A stretch of DNA of 64,000 nt from Crossaster papposus (GCA_037893245.1 JBAIAA010000750.1:372001-436000), one strand, 5' to 3'. Positions 45,229-55,800 are shown, numbered from the stretch's first letter. The notes: generated by a model not told the origin, from the sequence alone. Translations and numbers: made by a program.

Positions 45229-45408
45229 CTCGTGAGCAGTTCCCTTCAGGATAAGCCAGTCCACTAGCCCCACAGTACTGTCCCCCGACGCACTCCAAGC
45301 AGTAAGTGATGTTCTTCGCCCTCCGGGAAGGCAGGTAGGTGCCTGGGGGGCAATCCTCCTCGGAGCTGCTGCCGGCGACGCAGTAATGGCTGGAGCTGCA
45401 CTCATTAC
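45229..45408 (-). CDS. Cys-rich repeat protein, 180-bp exon
   Basis: Acceptor TCTGTGCAG|GT and donor ACGAG|GTAGGT; 60 codons, phase 1 at both ends. It encodes NECSSSHYCVAGSSSEEDCP, PGTYLPSRRAKNITYCLEC and VGGQYCGASGLAYPEGNCS. Frame intact. Confidence 0.88.
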
Positions 45409-45967
45409 CTGCACAGAAAGACATATCAAGGGATAAGTTGTTGTTGCTTGAGAATCTCAAAGTTGCAATGAATATTCTAGAAACAGGTTCGTTTCAAACA
45501 AGAGCATGAGGAACTCAGTAACACTAGCCTTGAATACAAGGATGAGCATGTGCTGTTTCAGCCTCCGCGCATTGTACTGACAGGGCGATCGCTACCCACG
45601 GTCGGTTCCACACACCATGCGCACACATGATGCACACATTGCTTCTGTACCGTGCCATGTACATGTAGTACGTGTGTACATGAACCTCGTATCGCCCTCT
45701 CGTAAGAGCAAGGCCTTGACGATACCGTTACTTCCGGGTTTGATGTTTTTCTTTATTTCCCCCATACTTCGAGGGGATGTGGAAAAGGGGGGGGGGGGGG
45801 GGGGGTATGCAATTTATGCCGCTATGAAACACGTATGGTTACATCATTGCATGCACAGTGGCTGTGTGGGCTTTAAAAAAAATTCGTATGTGGTGATCAG
45901 GGTTCACTGAATGCAGAGAATGGCCGTTATCGCTGGGCATTACCCTCTTTCACTTTTCATCACTTAC
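45409..45967. other. Intron sequence
   Basis: Contains a G-tract at about 45788-45805. No gene. Confidence 0.4.
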
Positions 45968-46119
45968 CTCCGGTCCCTGTTGGCTTATTGGTGGTGGAGC
46001 CGTGAGTGCAGTAGTAACCAGCGGCGCACTTGCCCTGGGTGTGTCTAGGCCATTGGTGTCACAGTACATACCCAGGTCACAGGTGGTCTGGGAGGAGGAG
46101 CCTTCGGGGCAGTAATTAC
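45968..46119 (-). CDS. Cys-rich repeat protein, first exon seen, 1-bp frameshift
   Basis: Acceptor CTTTAG|GT and donor GGAG|GTAAGT. It encodes NYCPEGSSSQTTCDLGMYCD and TNGLDTP, then a missing base at the CCC/GGG run near 46046 shifts the frame to QGKCAAGYYCTHGSTTNKPT. It is 152 bp where 153 would fit the phase-1 pattern. It cannot be the true first exon (no signal peptide, and an acceptor precedes it). Upstream exons were not found between here and the histone gene. Confidence 0.8.
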
Positions 46120-46172
46120 CTAAAGAAGAGTTTGAAGACGAAGATCCTTTTTTATATTACAGTAATAAATAA

Positions 46173-46205
46173 CACATGATCTTAGCCAAAAGGCTGAAAA
46201 GCGAT
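46173..46205 (-). pseudogene. U2 snRNA 5'-end fragment
   Basis: On the minus strand the first ~33 nt of U2 snRNA are recognisable: ATCGCTT, then GCCTTTTGGCTAAGATCA, then GTGT, with a few mismatches. Similarity stops there, before the branch-site-recognising region, so this is a truncated retro-derived or repeat-associated U2 fragment and not a gene. It lies just upstream (minus-strand sense) of the first Cys-rich exon seen. Confidence 0.85.
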
Positions 46206-47576
46206 AACGATTGATATTGAACCAATAGGGCGCTCTGGAATTATGCATGCAAATTGATTCCACCGACCATTGTTCTCATCCGAATAATATTCATATTTTA
46301 ATTTTTCTAATTTGTGTATTTGGGGTCAATACAAGGACTCCTCACAGAGCCCGACGCAAACCCGACAAAACCCGTTTAGAGAAATTACCAACTTTTGGCA
46401 CGTTAATTTACATCAATATTCATGAGCTTGGGGGGTTTTCATAACACATTTTCATACACATCGACAATATTCTTTTACAAATTCATTTTTTTAACCAAAA
46501 GTCACTTGAAAAATGCGACTGGTATCATAATTATTGCCATGCTGCACTGCGCCTCGCCGCTGTAAATACACCGGTTCATTTGTTGTGGGCGGTGAAAATA
46601 GTCTGGTTCCATGGCCTGACCATTTAATTGTGTACACCCAGACGTCGAAATTGTAGTCGCGAACGTTAACGATAATACCCGACCGTCAATAAAACGTGTT
46701 CGGAAATCTTCAGACATTTTTGGAAACGACAGTTTGGCCAAGGAAAATGTTTCGTGCTAAGCAAATTGGTGTGCTTACATTTGTTATGAAATTGGGCCCA
46801 GGTAAAACAGAACACGAGAACAAAGCTAATAGACCACACGCGAAGTGTCAACTCACCACATTTCCAATGTTTTTTTTAAATCCATGAAAATGTGACCCAG
46901 GATATCAAAATCACTAATAAGCGGGAAATGACAATTCGCATAGTAACGAGCAAGGTACATAGTAACATTGGAAATTCCATAGGCTTTCTAATGATACCCA
47001 TCCCTAGTCTGTAACTCGTAACCAATAATTTCCGAGCTAAAGGCTTGTGATGGATGTCATTACAAAGCTTAATGAATTTCCAATCTTATTATATTTATAT
47101 CTCTGAAAGTCATTTTCCGACTGTTCTTGATTTTGATGTGCTGGGTCACAGGTATAATATCATTCACGTACTTTTACTTTTACAAGTACAAGTACGCGTA
47201 GTACGTGTATATATAGAGTACAGACACAACGCGTATTTCTTTTTGCTTTGTTGAAGTCACAGTGCGCGCGTTGCATATTTAATGAGCTAGTTTCATATCT
47301 ATTGAATGTCACATGGATACACGTTAAAACACACCCGCGCGAGGATGAAAACAAACACTTTCACAATGTTTTTATAAGCAGAAAAAGGGAAAATTCTTTA
47401 CAAAATAAACGAAGCTATTGGACAAACCCAGCGGGCCTTTGGCTGTGAAAGTGTAAATAAAAGTGGAAAATGTAAATGGCCGTGTAAGTAAAAAGTTCTT
47501 GAAAATCTACAGATGTAATATCTAACTTTGTCTCTTTTAAAACTTTATTTAAAAATGAAGAACAGACAGACAGCGG
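46206..47576. other. No recognisable feature
   Basis: Intergenic DNA between the Cys-rich gene and H2A. A 79-residue frame at 46502-46741 (minus) resembles nothing I know. TACTTTTACTTTTACAAGTACAAGTACG-type words lie near 47169. Confidence 0.4.
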
Positions 47577-47589
47577 TGTTTCTCTCTTG
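47577..47589 (-). promoter_or_regulatory. Histone downstream element (HDE)
   Basis: The minus-strand purine-rich ACAAGAGAGAAA, about 13 nt after the stem-loop, fits the U7 snRNA-binding HDE of replication-dependent histone pre-mRNAs. Confidence 0.75.
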
Positions 47590-47601
47590 TAATTATGTGG
47601 T

Positions 47602-47617
47602 GGCCCTGAAAAGAGCC
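47602..47617 (-). terminator. Histone 3' stem-loop
   Basis: The minus strand reads GGCTCTTTTCAGGGCC followed by ACCACA: a 6-bp stem with a TTTC loop and one G-U pair, the SLBP-binding element that replaces poly(A) in replication-dependent histone mRNAs. It starts 34 nt after the H2A stop codon. Confidence 0.93.
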
Positions 47618-47650
47618 TTTTGGTTGTGGAGGCCAAGTAATTTATTTGTA

Positions 47651-48028
47651 TTACTTTGATACTTTGGCGGTCTTTTTGGGCAGAAGTACTTGCTGGATGT
47701 TGGGAAGCACACCGCCTTGCACAATAGTAACTCCACTCATCAACTTGTTAAGCTCTTCGTCGTTGCGTATAGCAAGCTGCAGGTGTCGAGGGTTAATTCT
47801 CGTCTTCTTATTGTCTCGTGCTGCGTTACCGGCCAGCTCGAGGATATCCGCGGTCAGGTATTCCATCACGGCTGCCAGGTAGACCGGTGCACCGGCTCCA
47901 ACCCGCTCAGCGTAGTTGCCGCTTCGCAAAAATCAATGAACACGACCCACGGGGAACTGCAGTCCCGCCCTTGAGGACCTGCTCCTGGCCTTGCTTCTTG
48001 CTTTTCCGCTCTTTCCTCGTCCAGTCAT
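47651..48028 (-). pseudogene. H2A: Histone H2A with an in-frame TGA
   Basis: Core nucleosomal histone. Start ATG at 48026-48028 (AAGATGA context). The N-tail reads [19 protein letters not shown], followed by [12 protein letters not shown]. The next codon is TGA (47933-47935), where the family has Arg (CGA to TGA is a single C-to-T change); [19 protein letters not shown] then continues in the same frame. The rest of the fold is intact: [31 protein letters not shown] (acidic patch) and [16 protein letters not shown], ending AKVSK. In total ~125 codons, normal for H2A. Other departures from usual residues include Lys to Ser before GNYAERV and Ile to Asn in TRINPRHLQ. No intron. Promoter and 3' processing signals are intact, so this looks like a recently inactivated gene or a base error. 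No other histone genes flank it. Confidence 0.93.
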
Positions 48029-48099
48029 CTTGAAGTAATTGGTGGCAGTAGATTGCGATCTGCAGTGAAAGTGCCGTACGAGGGGGGTGACGGCACTAG

Positions 48100-48121
48100 T
48101 TATAGCGTTCCGGTGGATTGG
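48100..48121 (-). promoter_or_regulatory. H2A promoter: TATA and CCAAT boxes
   Basis: On the minus strand TATAA lies at 48100-48104 and CCAAT at 48117-48121, 72-94 bp upstream of the ATG. A second CCAAT, on the plus strand, lies at 48140-48144. TATA plus CCAAT is typical of replication-dependent histone promoters. Confidence 0.7.
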
Positions 48122-48275
48122 CCGAAGCACACCAAGTAGCCAATCACGCGCGACACACTGACTGTACGGTTGAGTGCACCGCATCCATTTTTTTGATGCG
48201 TGGAGACAGAGATACATTTTCAATCTAAGCGATGAAATCATAACAGCAAAAACCCAAAGCACCCAAAAACCTTAC

Positions 48276-48398
48276 CTGCTTTCTCAGACGATTTCTGTCA
48301 TCCCGACGGAGTGTCCCTGTTGCCTACCGATTGACCTGCCTCCACGCTGGCCGCAGATCGGCCGTCATATACCGCATTGAAAACTGTCACGGATTTGT
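48276..48398 (-). other. Possible non-coding exon
   Basis: A 123-bp stretch bounded by a good donor (AAAGCAG|GTAAGG) and an acceptor (CTCCGTGCAG|AC) on the minus strand. All three frames contain stops, so at best it is a 5' UTR exon of a minus-strand gene such as the Cys-rich gene. Weak evidence. Confidence 0.2.
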
Positions 48399-48927
48399 CT
48401 GCACGGAGATATGACAAACACATATATTAAACATACATCAAACAAGAAACCACTACTTCTCGTAATGGAGACTGAATGAACTGAAACCAGTGCGCGCACA
48501 GGTGCTGAATAACAAAAGGCTGTGCCGCCATTTGAAATTCTTACGTGACTTACTGAGGCTAAATTAACAATGACCACCATTTGTCAATTTCGTTGTTGGC
48601 GGGCACGCGTATATTTGTTTTGGTCAAAGCGATATTTTGGTTTTAAAAATTTGATCGCTAAAGTTGGGCGGCGCACTGTCAGCCCTGCTGTGGTATATAT
48701 CATTGTAATTAAATGATGTACATAACTACTTTTGGTATCATTGGAAAGCTAACGAATCGCTCTTTACAAGAGTGTCAAACAATAGAACTCCAAATACTAC
48801 AGAAATACTTTTCCCCGTCATGCCTTTTCAAGTCACATATTTGTTTTCAAAGGCGACGAGAACAGAATGTTAATGTTGATCTTCTTTTCTCCGTTCGGTT
48901 TGTTTTGCGCACACAGCTTTGACTCAA
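48399..48927. other. No recognisable feature
   Basis: Intergenic DNA up to the edge of the duplicated satellite domain. Confidence 0.4.
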
Positions 48928-49176
48928 GCCCGAAAAATTGAATTTTATAAAACAAAACTTGCGATCGCCAGACAGCGAGCGCGAAAAAACCAATAACAAC
49001 ATAAGAATAACTGCTCGACGCCGGTTGAAAACAAACGCTGTTTTTCAAGCTTTTCTCGGCATCCATGATAGTAAAACTTTGGACAGGTCATTTAAATGAT
49101 ATTTACTATAAAATACAACGCCCCAAATCCACCCATTCATGATAATTCAAGCAATTACAAATGGTGTACCCAACCT
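48928..49176 (+). mobile_element. TTAA MITE family, copy 3 (5'-truncated)
   Basis: Starts within the element at CCGAAAAATTGAATTTT and ends CAAATGGTGTACCCAACCT before TTAA (49177-49180). It is nearly identical to the matching part of 55801-56179. It marks the left edge of the duplicated domain. Confidence 0.85.
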
Positions 49177-49351
49177 TTAAATAAAACGTGTACTTAATTT
49201 TCTCTGCATTACATATTTAAATCATTTTTTGTTACCTCAAATGCCAGTCGAAAACAATGTACCCAACCTTTAAATAAAACGTGTACTTAATTTTCTCTGC
49301 ATTACATATTTAAATCATTTTTTGTTACCTCAAATGCCAGTCGAAAACAAT
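49166..49351 (+). repeat. 93-bp tandem duplication
   Basis: Two head-to-tail copies (49166-49258, 49259-49351) beginning GTACCCAACCTTTAAATAAA and ending CCAGTCGAAAACAAT. Only one copy is present in the partner block. Confidence 0.95.
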
Positions 49352-50191
49352 GCAAAGAAGCACTTGACTGCATACAAATTGGCAAGTAACAATTCACCTC
49401 CCGTCTTAGACGCATCTTTATTGAGCTGCACAAAATATAAACCTGTAGAGCAGACAAAAGAAATTACAGTTTTAGAGGTGGGAGAAAAACCCCAGAGGAA
49501 TATTCTGGGGAAAATCGACATATAAATCAGGTAGGGAATGAAAAACCTGCTTGCTGTGTGCCGGTGGCTGACAGATAATGCCAGTCTTACTTGTGACATG
49601 TTTACCGTCATCCATTTTGAATCACGAAAAAAATGTGCAGGGTATCTGTACACCCACCCTCCGATGCGAATTGAAACCTTGATTAATGGAGTTAAAACTT
49701 GAAATAAGTCCAACATCCGCCACTAATACGTTTCGGAAACCTTTCGACGACTCTTTGCTGTTTAAATATCATGACTATTTACTCTGTGCTAAAAAATACA
49801 TATAAGTCATTGTATTGTACTAAAAATACACCTATTACAAGTTGTACTTTTGTGCTTTGTGAAATGATTTATAGGACACGACACAGCTGCAACCTGAGAT
49901 GCATTGAAGTTACGACGAGTTTCATGAAAATGGATTATTAAAGGCAAAAAATGTAAAGTATTTTTTTACCCTAACGCCCTAGGCATTTATTTGGGGTACA
50001 GTACATAATACTACCCAGTTTTCCCCTGGTGCGGGTTGGCCGCTAGTACCTCGGTGACGATTAAAAAAGTGTGTGCTTGTCAAGACCACCTCGGTGAACC
50101 ACCGTCTACCAAACAGAGATGAGGACAAATCGTGCATCTTAGGGGGCGTCAAGTCGGCTTGGTTGTGGTACAAAATGGGCGTTACCGGTTG

Positions 50192-50425
50192 GTGCTAAGG
50201 TTAGGGTTAGGGTTAGGATTATGATTACAGTTACGGTTAGGGTTAGGGGTTATGGTTAGGGTTAGGGGTTACGGTTAGAGTTAGGGGTTACGGTTAGAGT
50301 TAGGGGTTACGGTTAGAGTTAGGGGTTACGGTTAGGGTTAGGGGTTAGGGTTAGAGTTAGGGGTTACGGTTAGAGTTAGGGGTTACGGTTAGAGTTAAGG
50401 TTATAGTGGAGTTAGGGTTAGGCTT
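50192..50425 (+). repeat. Degenerate TTAGGG-like repeats, copy A
   Basis: Runs of GGTTAGGGTTAGGGTTAGG, then GGTTACGGTTAGAGTTAGGG-type units, about 230 bp. These are interstitial telomere-like repeats or derived minisatellites; too degenerate to be a functional chromosome end. Confidence 0.85.
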
Positions 50426-50889
50426 AGGAAATGCTTTTGAGTGTGGCCTTTTACAACATAACATTGCAAAATATCCATTATGTCCATTTTACAATTAGCA
50501 CCAACCAGTAACGCACCAATTGTACCACACCATGCCGACTTGACGCCCCCCAGGATGCACGATTTGCCCTCATCTCTGTTTGGTAGACGGTGGTTTACCG
50601 AGGTGGTCTCAACAAGCACACACCTTTTTAAAAGAACTTGCAGAACTCCGAGTGCGACAACAAAATGCGAATGCAAAAAATAATTTGAAAAATTCTAAGA
50701 AATAACAATTCTAAGAACTTGCAAAAATCCGAGTGCAAAAAGAATGTTAAGAACGTGAATTCAAATTCGAAGAATGTATAGAAGAATGTATCAAAGAATG
50801 TATTGACCAATGGGTCAAACATTGCGTCAAATACAGACCCTTATGCAGGATTTTTTTATGGGGGTGCGAATTTGTACTGATAGGACCAA

Positions 50890-51662
50890 AAATGAAACCC
50901 ACATTTTTTGTGTGCCAGTACTGTTATTTCTACATCAAAATACCATTATTTACCCCCAAAAAATGTGGACCTTTTGGTAATTTGGGGGGGTGCGTACGCA
51001 ACCGTCGCACCCCCCCTGCGTACGGGCCTGAAACAGTGTGTCGATTAAAGATTCTTTGAATGCAAGGAAGAATTCAAAGAATTCTAATTAGAATGCAAAA
51101 AAAAAATTTAGAAAAAAAAAATGAGGAAAAAACTTCTAATGCGAAAAAGTCTGCTATTAAATGCGAATACCAATTTATGCGAACACCAATTTATGCGAAC
51201 ACCAATTTATGCGAACACCAATTTATGCGAACACCAATTTATGCGAACACCAATTTATGCGAACACCAATTTATGCGAACACCAATTTATGCGAACACCA
51301 ATTTATGCGAACACCAATTTATGCGAATACCAATTTATGCGAATACAAATATGCAAAGACAAATGCAAAGACAAATGCAAAGACAAATGCAAAGCCAATT
51401 TGTGGGTGAACTTGTCGCGGGTGAACTTGTCGCAACCAACATTTTTTGTGTGCCAGTACTGTTATTTCTACATCAAAATACTATTATTTACCCCAGAAAA
51501 TGTGGACCTTTTGGTAATTTGGGGGGGTGCGTAAGAGCCGTCGCACCGCCCACCCGAACCCCCCCCACTCCCCCCCCCCCCCCCCCCCCCTCCGTACGGG
51601 CCTGAAACAGTGTGTCGATTAAATATTATTTGAATGCAAAGAAGAATTCAAAGAATTCTAAT
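50890..51662 (+). repeat. Duplicated ~200-bp module flanking the 16-bp array
   Basis: The module with TGTGTGCCAGTACTGTTATT, ATGTGGACCTTTTGGTAATT, TACGGGCCTGAAACAGTGTG and AAGAATTCAAAGAATTCTAA occurs at 50902-51085 and again at 51451-51662, bracketing the 16-bp array. The same pair is present in copy B (58170-58372 and 58725-58900). C- and G-runs lie in the middle of each. Confidence 0.85.
51167..51410 (+). repeat. 16-bp array (AATTTATGCGAACACC) and 12-bp array, copy A
   Basis: About 11 units of AATTTATGCGAACACC, shifting to GAATACC at the ends, followed by four AAATGCAAAGAC 12-bp units. Open frames of Tyr-Ala-Asn-Thr-Asn repeats result from the array. Confidence 0.95.
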
Positions 51663-51790
51663 TAAAAAAAAAAAAAAATGCGAAAAAGACAAAAATGCGA
51701 AAAATACAAAAATGCGAAAAAGTCTGCTATTAAATGCGAATACAAATTGATGCGAATACAAATTTATGCGAATACAAATTGATGCGAATG

Positions 51791-54700
51791 CGAGGGGGGA
51801 CTTGTCGCGAGGGGGGACTTGTCGCGAGGGGGGACTTGTCGCGAGGGGGGACTTGTCGCGAGGGGGGACTTGTCGCGAGGGGGGAATTGTCGCGAGGGGG
51901 GAATTGTCGCGAGGGGGGAATTGTCGCGAGGGGGGAATTGTCGCGAGGGGGGAATTGTCGCGAGGGGGGACTTGAAAAAAATAAAATGCGAAAAAGACAA
52001 AAATGCGGAAACAAATAAAATGCGAAAAAGACAAAAATGCGGAAACAAATAAAATGCGAAAAAGACAAAAATGCGGAAAAAAATAAAATTGCGAAAAAGA
52101 CAAAAATGCGGAAAAAAATAAAATGCAAAAAAGTCTACTATTAAAAGCGAATACAAATTGATGCGAATACAAATTGATGCGATTACAAATTGACTTGTCG
52201 CGAGGGGAGACTTGGCGCGAGGGGGGACTTGTCGCGAGGGGGGACTTGTCGCGAGGGGGGACTTGTCGCGAGGGGGGACTTGTCGCGAGGGGGGACTTGT
52301 CGCGAGGGGGGACTTGTCGCGAGCGGGGACTTGTCGCGAGGGGGGACTTGTCGCGAGGGGGGAATTGTCGCGAGGGGGGAATTGTCGCGAGGGGGGACTT
52401 GAAAAAAAAAGAATGCGAAAAAGACAAAAATGTGGAAAAAAATAAAATGCAAAAAAGACAAAAATGCGGAAAAAAATAAAATGCAAAAAAGACAAAAATT
52501 CGGAAAAAAATAAAATGCGCAAAAAAACAAAAATGCGGAAAAAAATAAAATGCGAAAAAGACAAAAATGCGGAAACAAATAAAATGCGAAAAAGACAAAA
52601 ATGCGGAAACAAATAAAATGCGAAAAAGACAAAAATGCGGAAAAAAATAAAATGCGAAAAAGACAAAAATGCGGAAAAAAATAAAATGCGAAAAAGACAA
52701 AAATGCGGAAAAAAATAAAATGCGAAAAAGACCAAAATGCGAAAAAGACAAAAATGTGAAAAAAAATAAAATGCGGAAAAAAATAAAATGCGAAATAAAC
52801 AAAAATGCGAAAAAAAATAAAATGCGGAAAAAAATAAAATGAGAAAAAGACAAAAATGGGGAAAAAAATAAAATGCGAAAAAGACAAAAATGGCGAAAAA
52901 GACAAAAATGCGGAAAAAAAAACAATGCGAAAAAGACAAAAATGCGAAAAAGACAAAAATGCGGAAAAAAAATAAAATGCGAAAAAAACAAAAATGCGAA
53001 AAAAACAAAAATGCGAAAAAAAGAAAAATGCGGAAAAAAATAACATGCGAAAAAGTCTACTATTAAAAGCGAATACAAATTGATGCGAATACAAATTGAT
53101 GCGATTACAAATTGACTTGTCGCGAGGGGAGACTTGTCGCGAGGGGGGACTTGTCGCGAGGGGAGACTTGTCGCGAGGGGGGACTTGTCGCGAGGGGGGA
53201 CTTGTCGCGAGGGGGGACTTGTCGCGAGGGGGGACTTGTCGCGAGGGGGGACTTGTCGCGAGGGGGGACTTGTCGCGAGGGGGGACTTGTCGCGAGGGGG
53301 GACTTGTCGCGAGGGGGGACTTGTCGCGAAGGGGGACTTGAAAAAAAAAGAATGCGAAAAAGACAAAAATGTGGAAAAAAATTAAATGCAAAAAAGACAA
53401 AAATGCGGAAAAAATAAAATGCGCAAAAAGACAAAAATGCGGAAAAAAATAAAATGCGAAAAAGACAAAAATGGGGAAAAAAATAAAATGCGAAAAAGAC
53501 AAAAATGGCGAAAAAGACAAAAATGCGGAAAAAAAAACAATGCGAAAAAGACAAAAATGCGAAAAAGACAAAAATGCGGAAAAAAAATAAAATGCGAAAA
53601 AAACAAAAATGCGAAAAAAACAAAAATGCTAAAAAAAGAAAAATGCGGAAAAAAATAACATGCGAAAAAGTCTACTATTAAAAGCGAATACAAATTGATG
53701 CGAATACAAATTGATGCGATTACAAATTGACTTGTCGCGAGGGGAGACTTGTCGCGAGGGGGGACTTGTCGCGAGGGGGGACTTGTCGCGAGGGGAGACT
53801 TGTCGCGAGGGGGGACTTGTCGCGAGGGGGGACTTGTCGCGAGGGGGGACTTGTCGCGAGGGGGGACTTGTCGCGAGGGGGGACTTGTCGCGAGGGGGGA
53901 CTTGTCGCGAGGGGGGACTTGTCGCGAGGGGGGACTTGTCGCGAAGGGGGACTTGAAAAAAAAAGAATGCGAAAAAGACAAAAATGTGGAAAAAAATTAA
54001 ATGCAAAAAAGACAAAAATGCGGAAAAAATAAAATGCGCAAAAAGACAAAAATGCGGAAAAAAATAAAATGCGAAAAAGACAAAAATGCGGAAAAAAATA
54101 AAATGCGAAAAAGACAAAAATGCGGAAAAAAATAAAATGCGAAAAAGACCAAAATGCTAAAAAGACAAAAATGCGGAAAAAAATAAAATGCAAAAAAAAC
54201 AAAAATAAGAAAAAAAACTAAAATGCGAAAAAGACAAAAATGCGGAAAAAAAAAAAATGCGAAAAAGACCAAAATGCGAAAACAAAAGAAAAGGGGGGAC
54301 TTGTCGCGAGGGGGGACTTGTCGCGAGGGGGGACTTGTCGCGAGGGGGGACTTGTCGCGAGGGGGGACTTGTCGCGAGGGGGGACTTGTCGCGAGGGGGG
54401 ACTTGTCGCGAGGGGAAAAAAATGTGGAAAAAAATAAAATGCAAAAAAGACAAAAATGCGGAAAAAATAAAGTGCGAAAAAGACAAAAATGCGGAAAAAA
54501 ATAAAATGCGAAAAAGACCAAAATGCGAAAAAGACAAAAATGCGGAAAAAAATAAAATGCGAAAAAAACAAAAATGAGAAAAAAACTAAAATGCGAAAAA
54601 GACAAAAATGCAGAAAAAAATAAAATGCGAAAAAGACAAAAATGCGAAAAAAAAATGCGAAAAAGACCAAAATGCGAAAACAAAAGAAAAGGGGGGACTT

Positions 54701-55577
54701 GTCGCGAGGGGGGACTTGCCACGAGGGGGCACTTGCCGCGAGGGGGGACTTGTCGCGAGGGGGGACTTGTCGCGAGGGGGGACTTGTCGCGAGGGGGGAC
54801 TTGTCGCGAGGGGGGACTTGTCGCGAGGGGGACTTGTCGCGAGGGGGGACTTGTCGCGAGGGGGGACTTGTCGAGAGGGGGGACTTGTCGAGAGGGGGGA
54901 CTTGTCGCGAGGGGGGACTTGTCGCGAGGGGGGACTTGTCGCGAGGGGGGACTTGTCGCGAGGGGGGACTTGTCGCGAGGGGGGACTTGTCGCGAGGGGG
55001 GACTTGTCGCGAGGGGTGACTTGTCGCGAGGGGTGACTTAAAAAAAAGAATGCAAAAAAGACAAAAATGTGGAAAAAAATAAAATGCAAAAAAGACAAAA
55101 ATGCGGAAAAAAATAAAATGCGCAAAAAGACAAAAATGCGGAAAAAATAAAATGCGAAAAAGACAAAAATGCGGAAAAAAATAAAATGCGAAAAAGACAA
55201 AAATGCGGAAAAAAATAAAATGCGAAAAAGACAAAAATGCGGAAAAAAATAAAATGCGAAAAAAACAAAAATGAGAAAAAAAACTAAAATGCGAAAAAAG
55301 ACAAAAATGCGAAAAAGACAAAAATGCGGAAAAAAAAAAAATGCAAAAAAAGACAAAAAAGCGGGAAAAAAAAAAATGCGAAAAAGACAAAAAGGGGGGA
55401 CTTGCCGCGAGGGGGGACTTGCCGCGAGGGGGGACTTGTCGCGAGGGGGGACTTGTCGCGAGGGGGGACTTGTCGCGAGGGGGGACTTGTCGCGAGGGGG
55501 GACTTGTCGCGAGGGGGGACTTGTCGCGAGGGGGGACTTGTCGCGAGGGGGGACTTGTCGCGAGGGGGGACTTGTCG
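51791..55577 (+). repeat. Alternating 17-bp satellite blocks, copy A
   Basis: Seven G-rich blocks of the 17-bp unit GAGGGGGGACTTGTCGC lie at 51791-51974, 52192-52401, 53114-53340, 53729-53955, 54292-54415, 54691-55039 and 55394-55577. They alternate with A-rich blocks built from two 17-bp halves, AAAATGCGAAAAAGACA and AAAATGCGGAAAAAAAT. A 615-bp higher-order repeat is clear (53096-53710 against 53711 onward). Variants with AATTG replacing ACTTG cluster in blocks 1 and 2. Predicted proteins of up to 572 residues here are artefacts of the repeat. Confidence 0.97.
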
Positions 55578-55651
55578 GGGAATCAGGGAATCAGGGAATA
55601 AGGGAATCAGGGAATCAGGGAATCAGAGAATCAGGGAATCAGGGAATCTGG
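55578..55651 (+). repeat. 8-bp array (GGGAATCA), copy A
   Basis: About nine units of the 8-mer AATCAGGG with two variants (AATAAGGG, AATCAGAG), directly following the last 17-bp block. Its counterpart in copy B is much longer. Confidence 0.95.
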
Positions 55652-55800
55652 TTAATAGTCTTACACTGAATTACCTCTAGGCATCTGATCCTGAGCACTC
55701 CTACAGCTCCAGAAGCAATAAAGTTTTCACACCCAAACCGACCTGTTACAAATAACATCATGAATAAGAAACACACAACTGATATAATCATTATAAATAA
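55652..55800. other. Short unique spacer between higher-order copies
   Basis: About 150 bp of non-repetitive DNA ending copy A. No feature recognised. Confidence 0.5.

Larger units (their letters stand above)
48928..51990. repeat. Segmental duplication, copy A (partner 55930-59010)
   Basis: This ~3-kb block recurs at 55930-59010 in the same order and orientation with very few differences, down to identical 128- and 91-residue minus frames that differ by a residue or two. Copy B has a MITE insertion (56224-56604) that copy A lacks; copy A has a 93-bp tandem duplication that copy B lacks. No gene is recognised in the unique part. Shared frames follow from DNA identity. Confidence 0.95.

Noticed and set aside
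46502..46741. 79-codon minus-strand ORF with a plausible start
   Set aside because: No recognisable domain, promoter or neighbour context; length is within chance expectation.
47933..47935. Selenocysteine or programmed read-through at the H2A TGA
   Set aside because: The position is an invariant Arg in H2A and a single C-to-T change explains it. No selenocysteine-type context is expected in a histone.
49330..49716. 128-codon minus ORF, nearly identical at 56625-57011
   Set aside because: Its conservation is explained by the recent segmental duplication of the whole block; no independent coding evidence.
50192..50425. Functional telomere
   Set aside because: The repeats are short, degenerate, interstitial and duplicated with the surrounding block.
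51167..51410. Possible CRISPR-like array (regular short repeats)
   Set aside because: The repeats are directly adjacent with no unique spacers, and the genome is eukaryotic.
51648..53366. 572-codon minus-strand ORF and other long ORFs (400+ residues) between 51.6 and 59.7 kb
   Set aside because: They are read-through of 17-bp satellites. A 17-bp period cycles all three frames, so openness only needs a stop-free unit. Low-complexity Phe/Ser or Pro/Arg/Asp repeats overlap in several frames.
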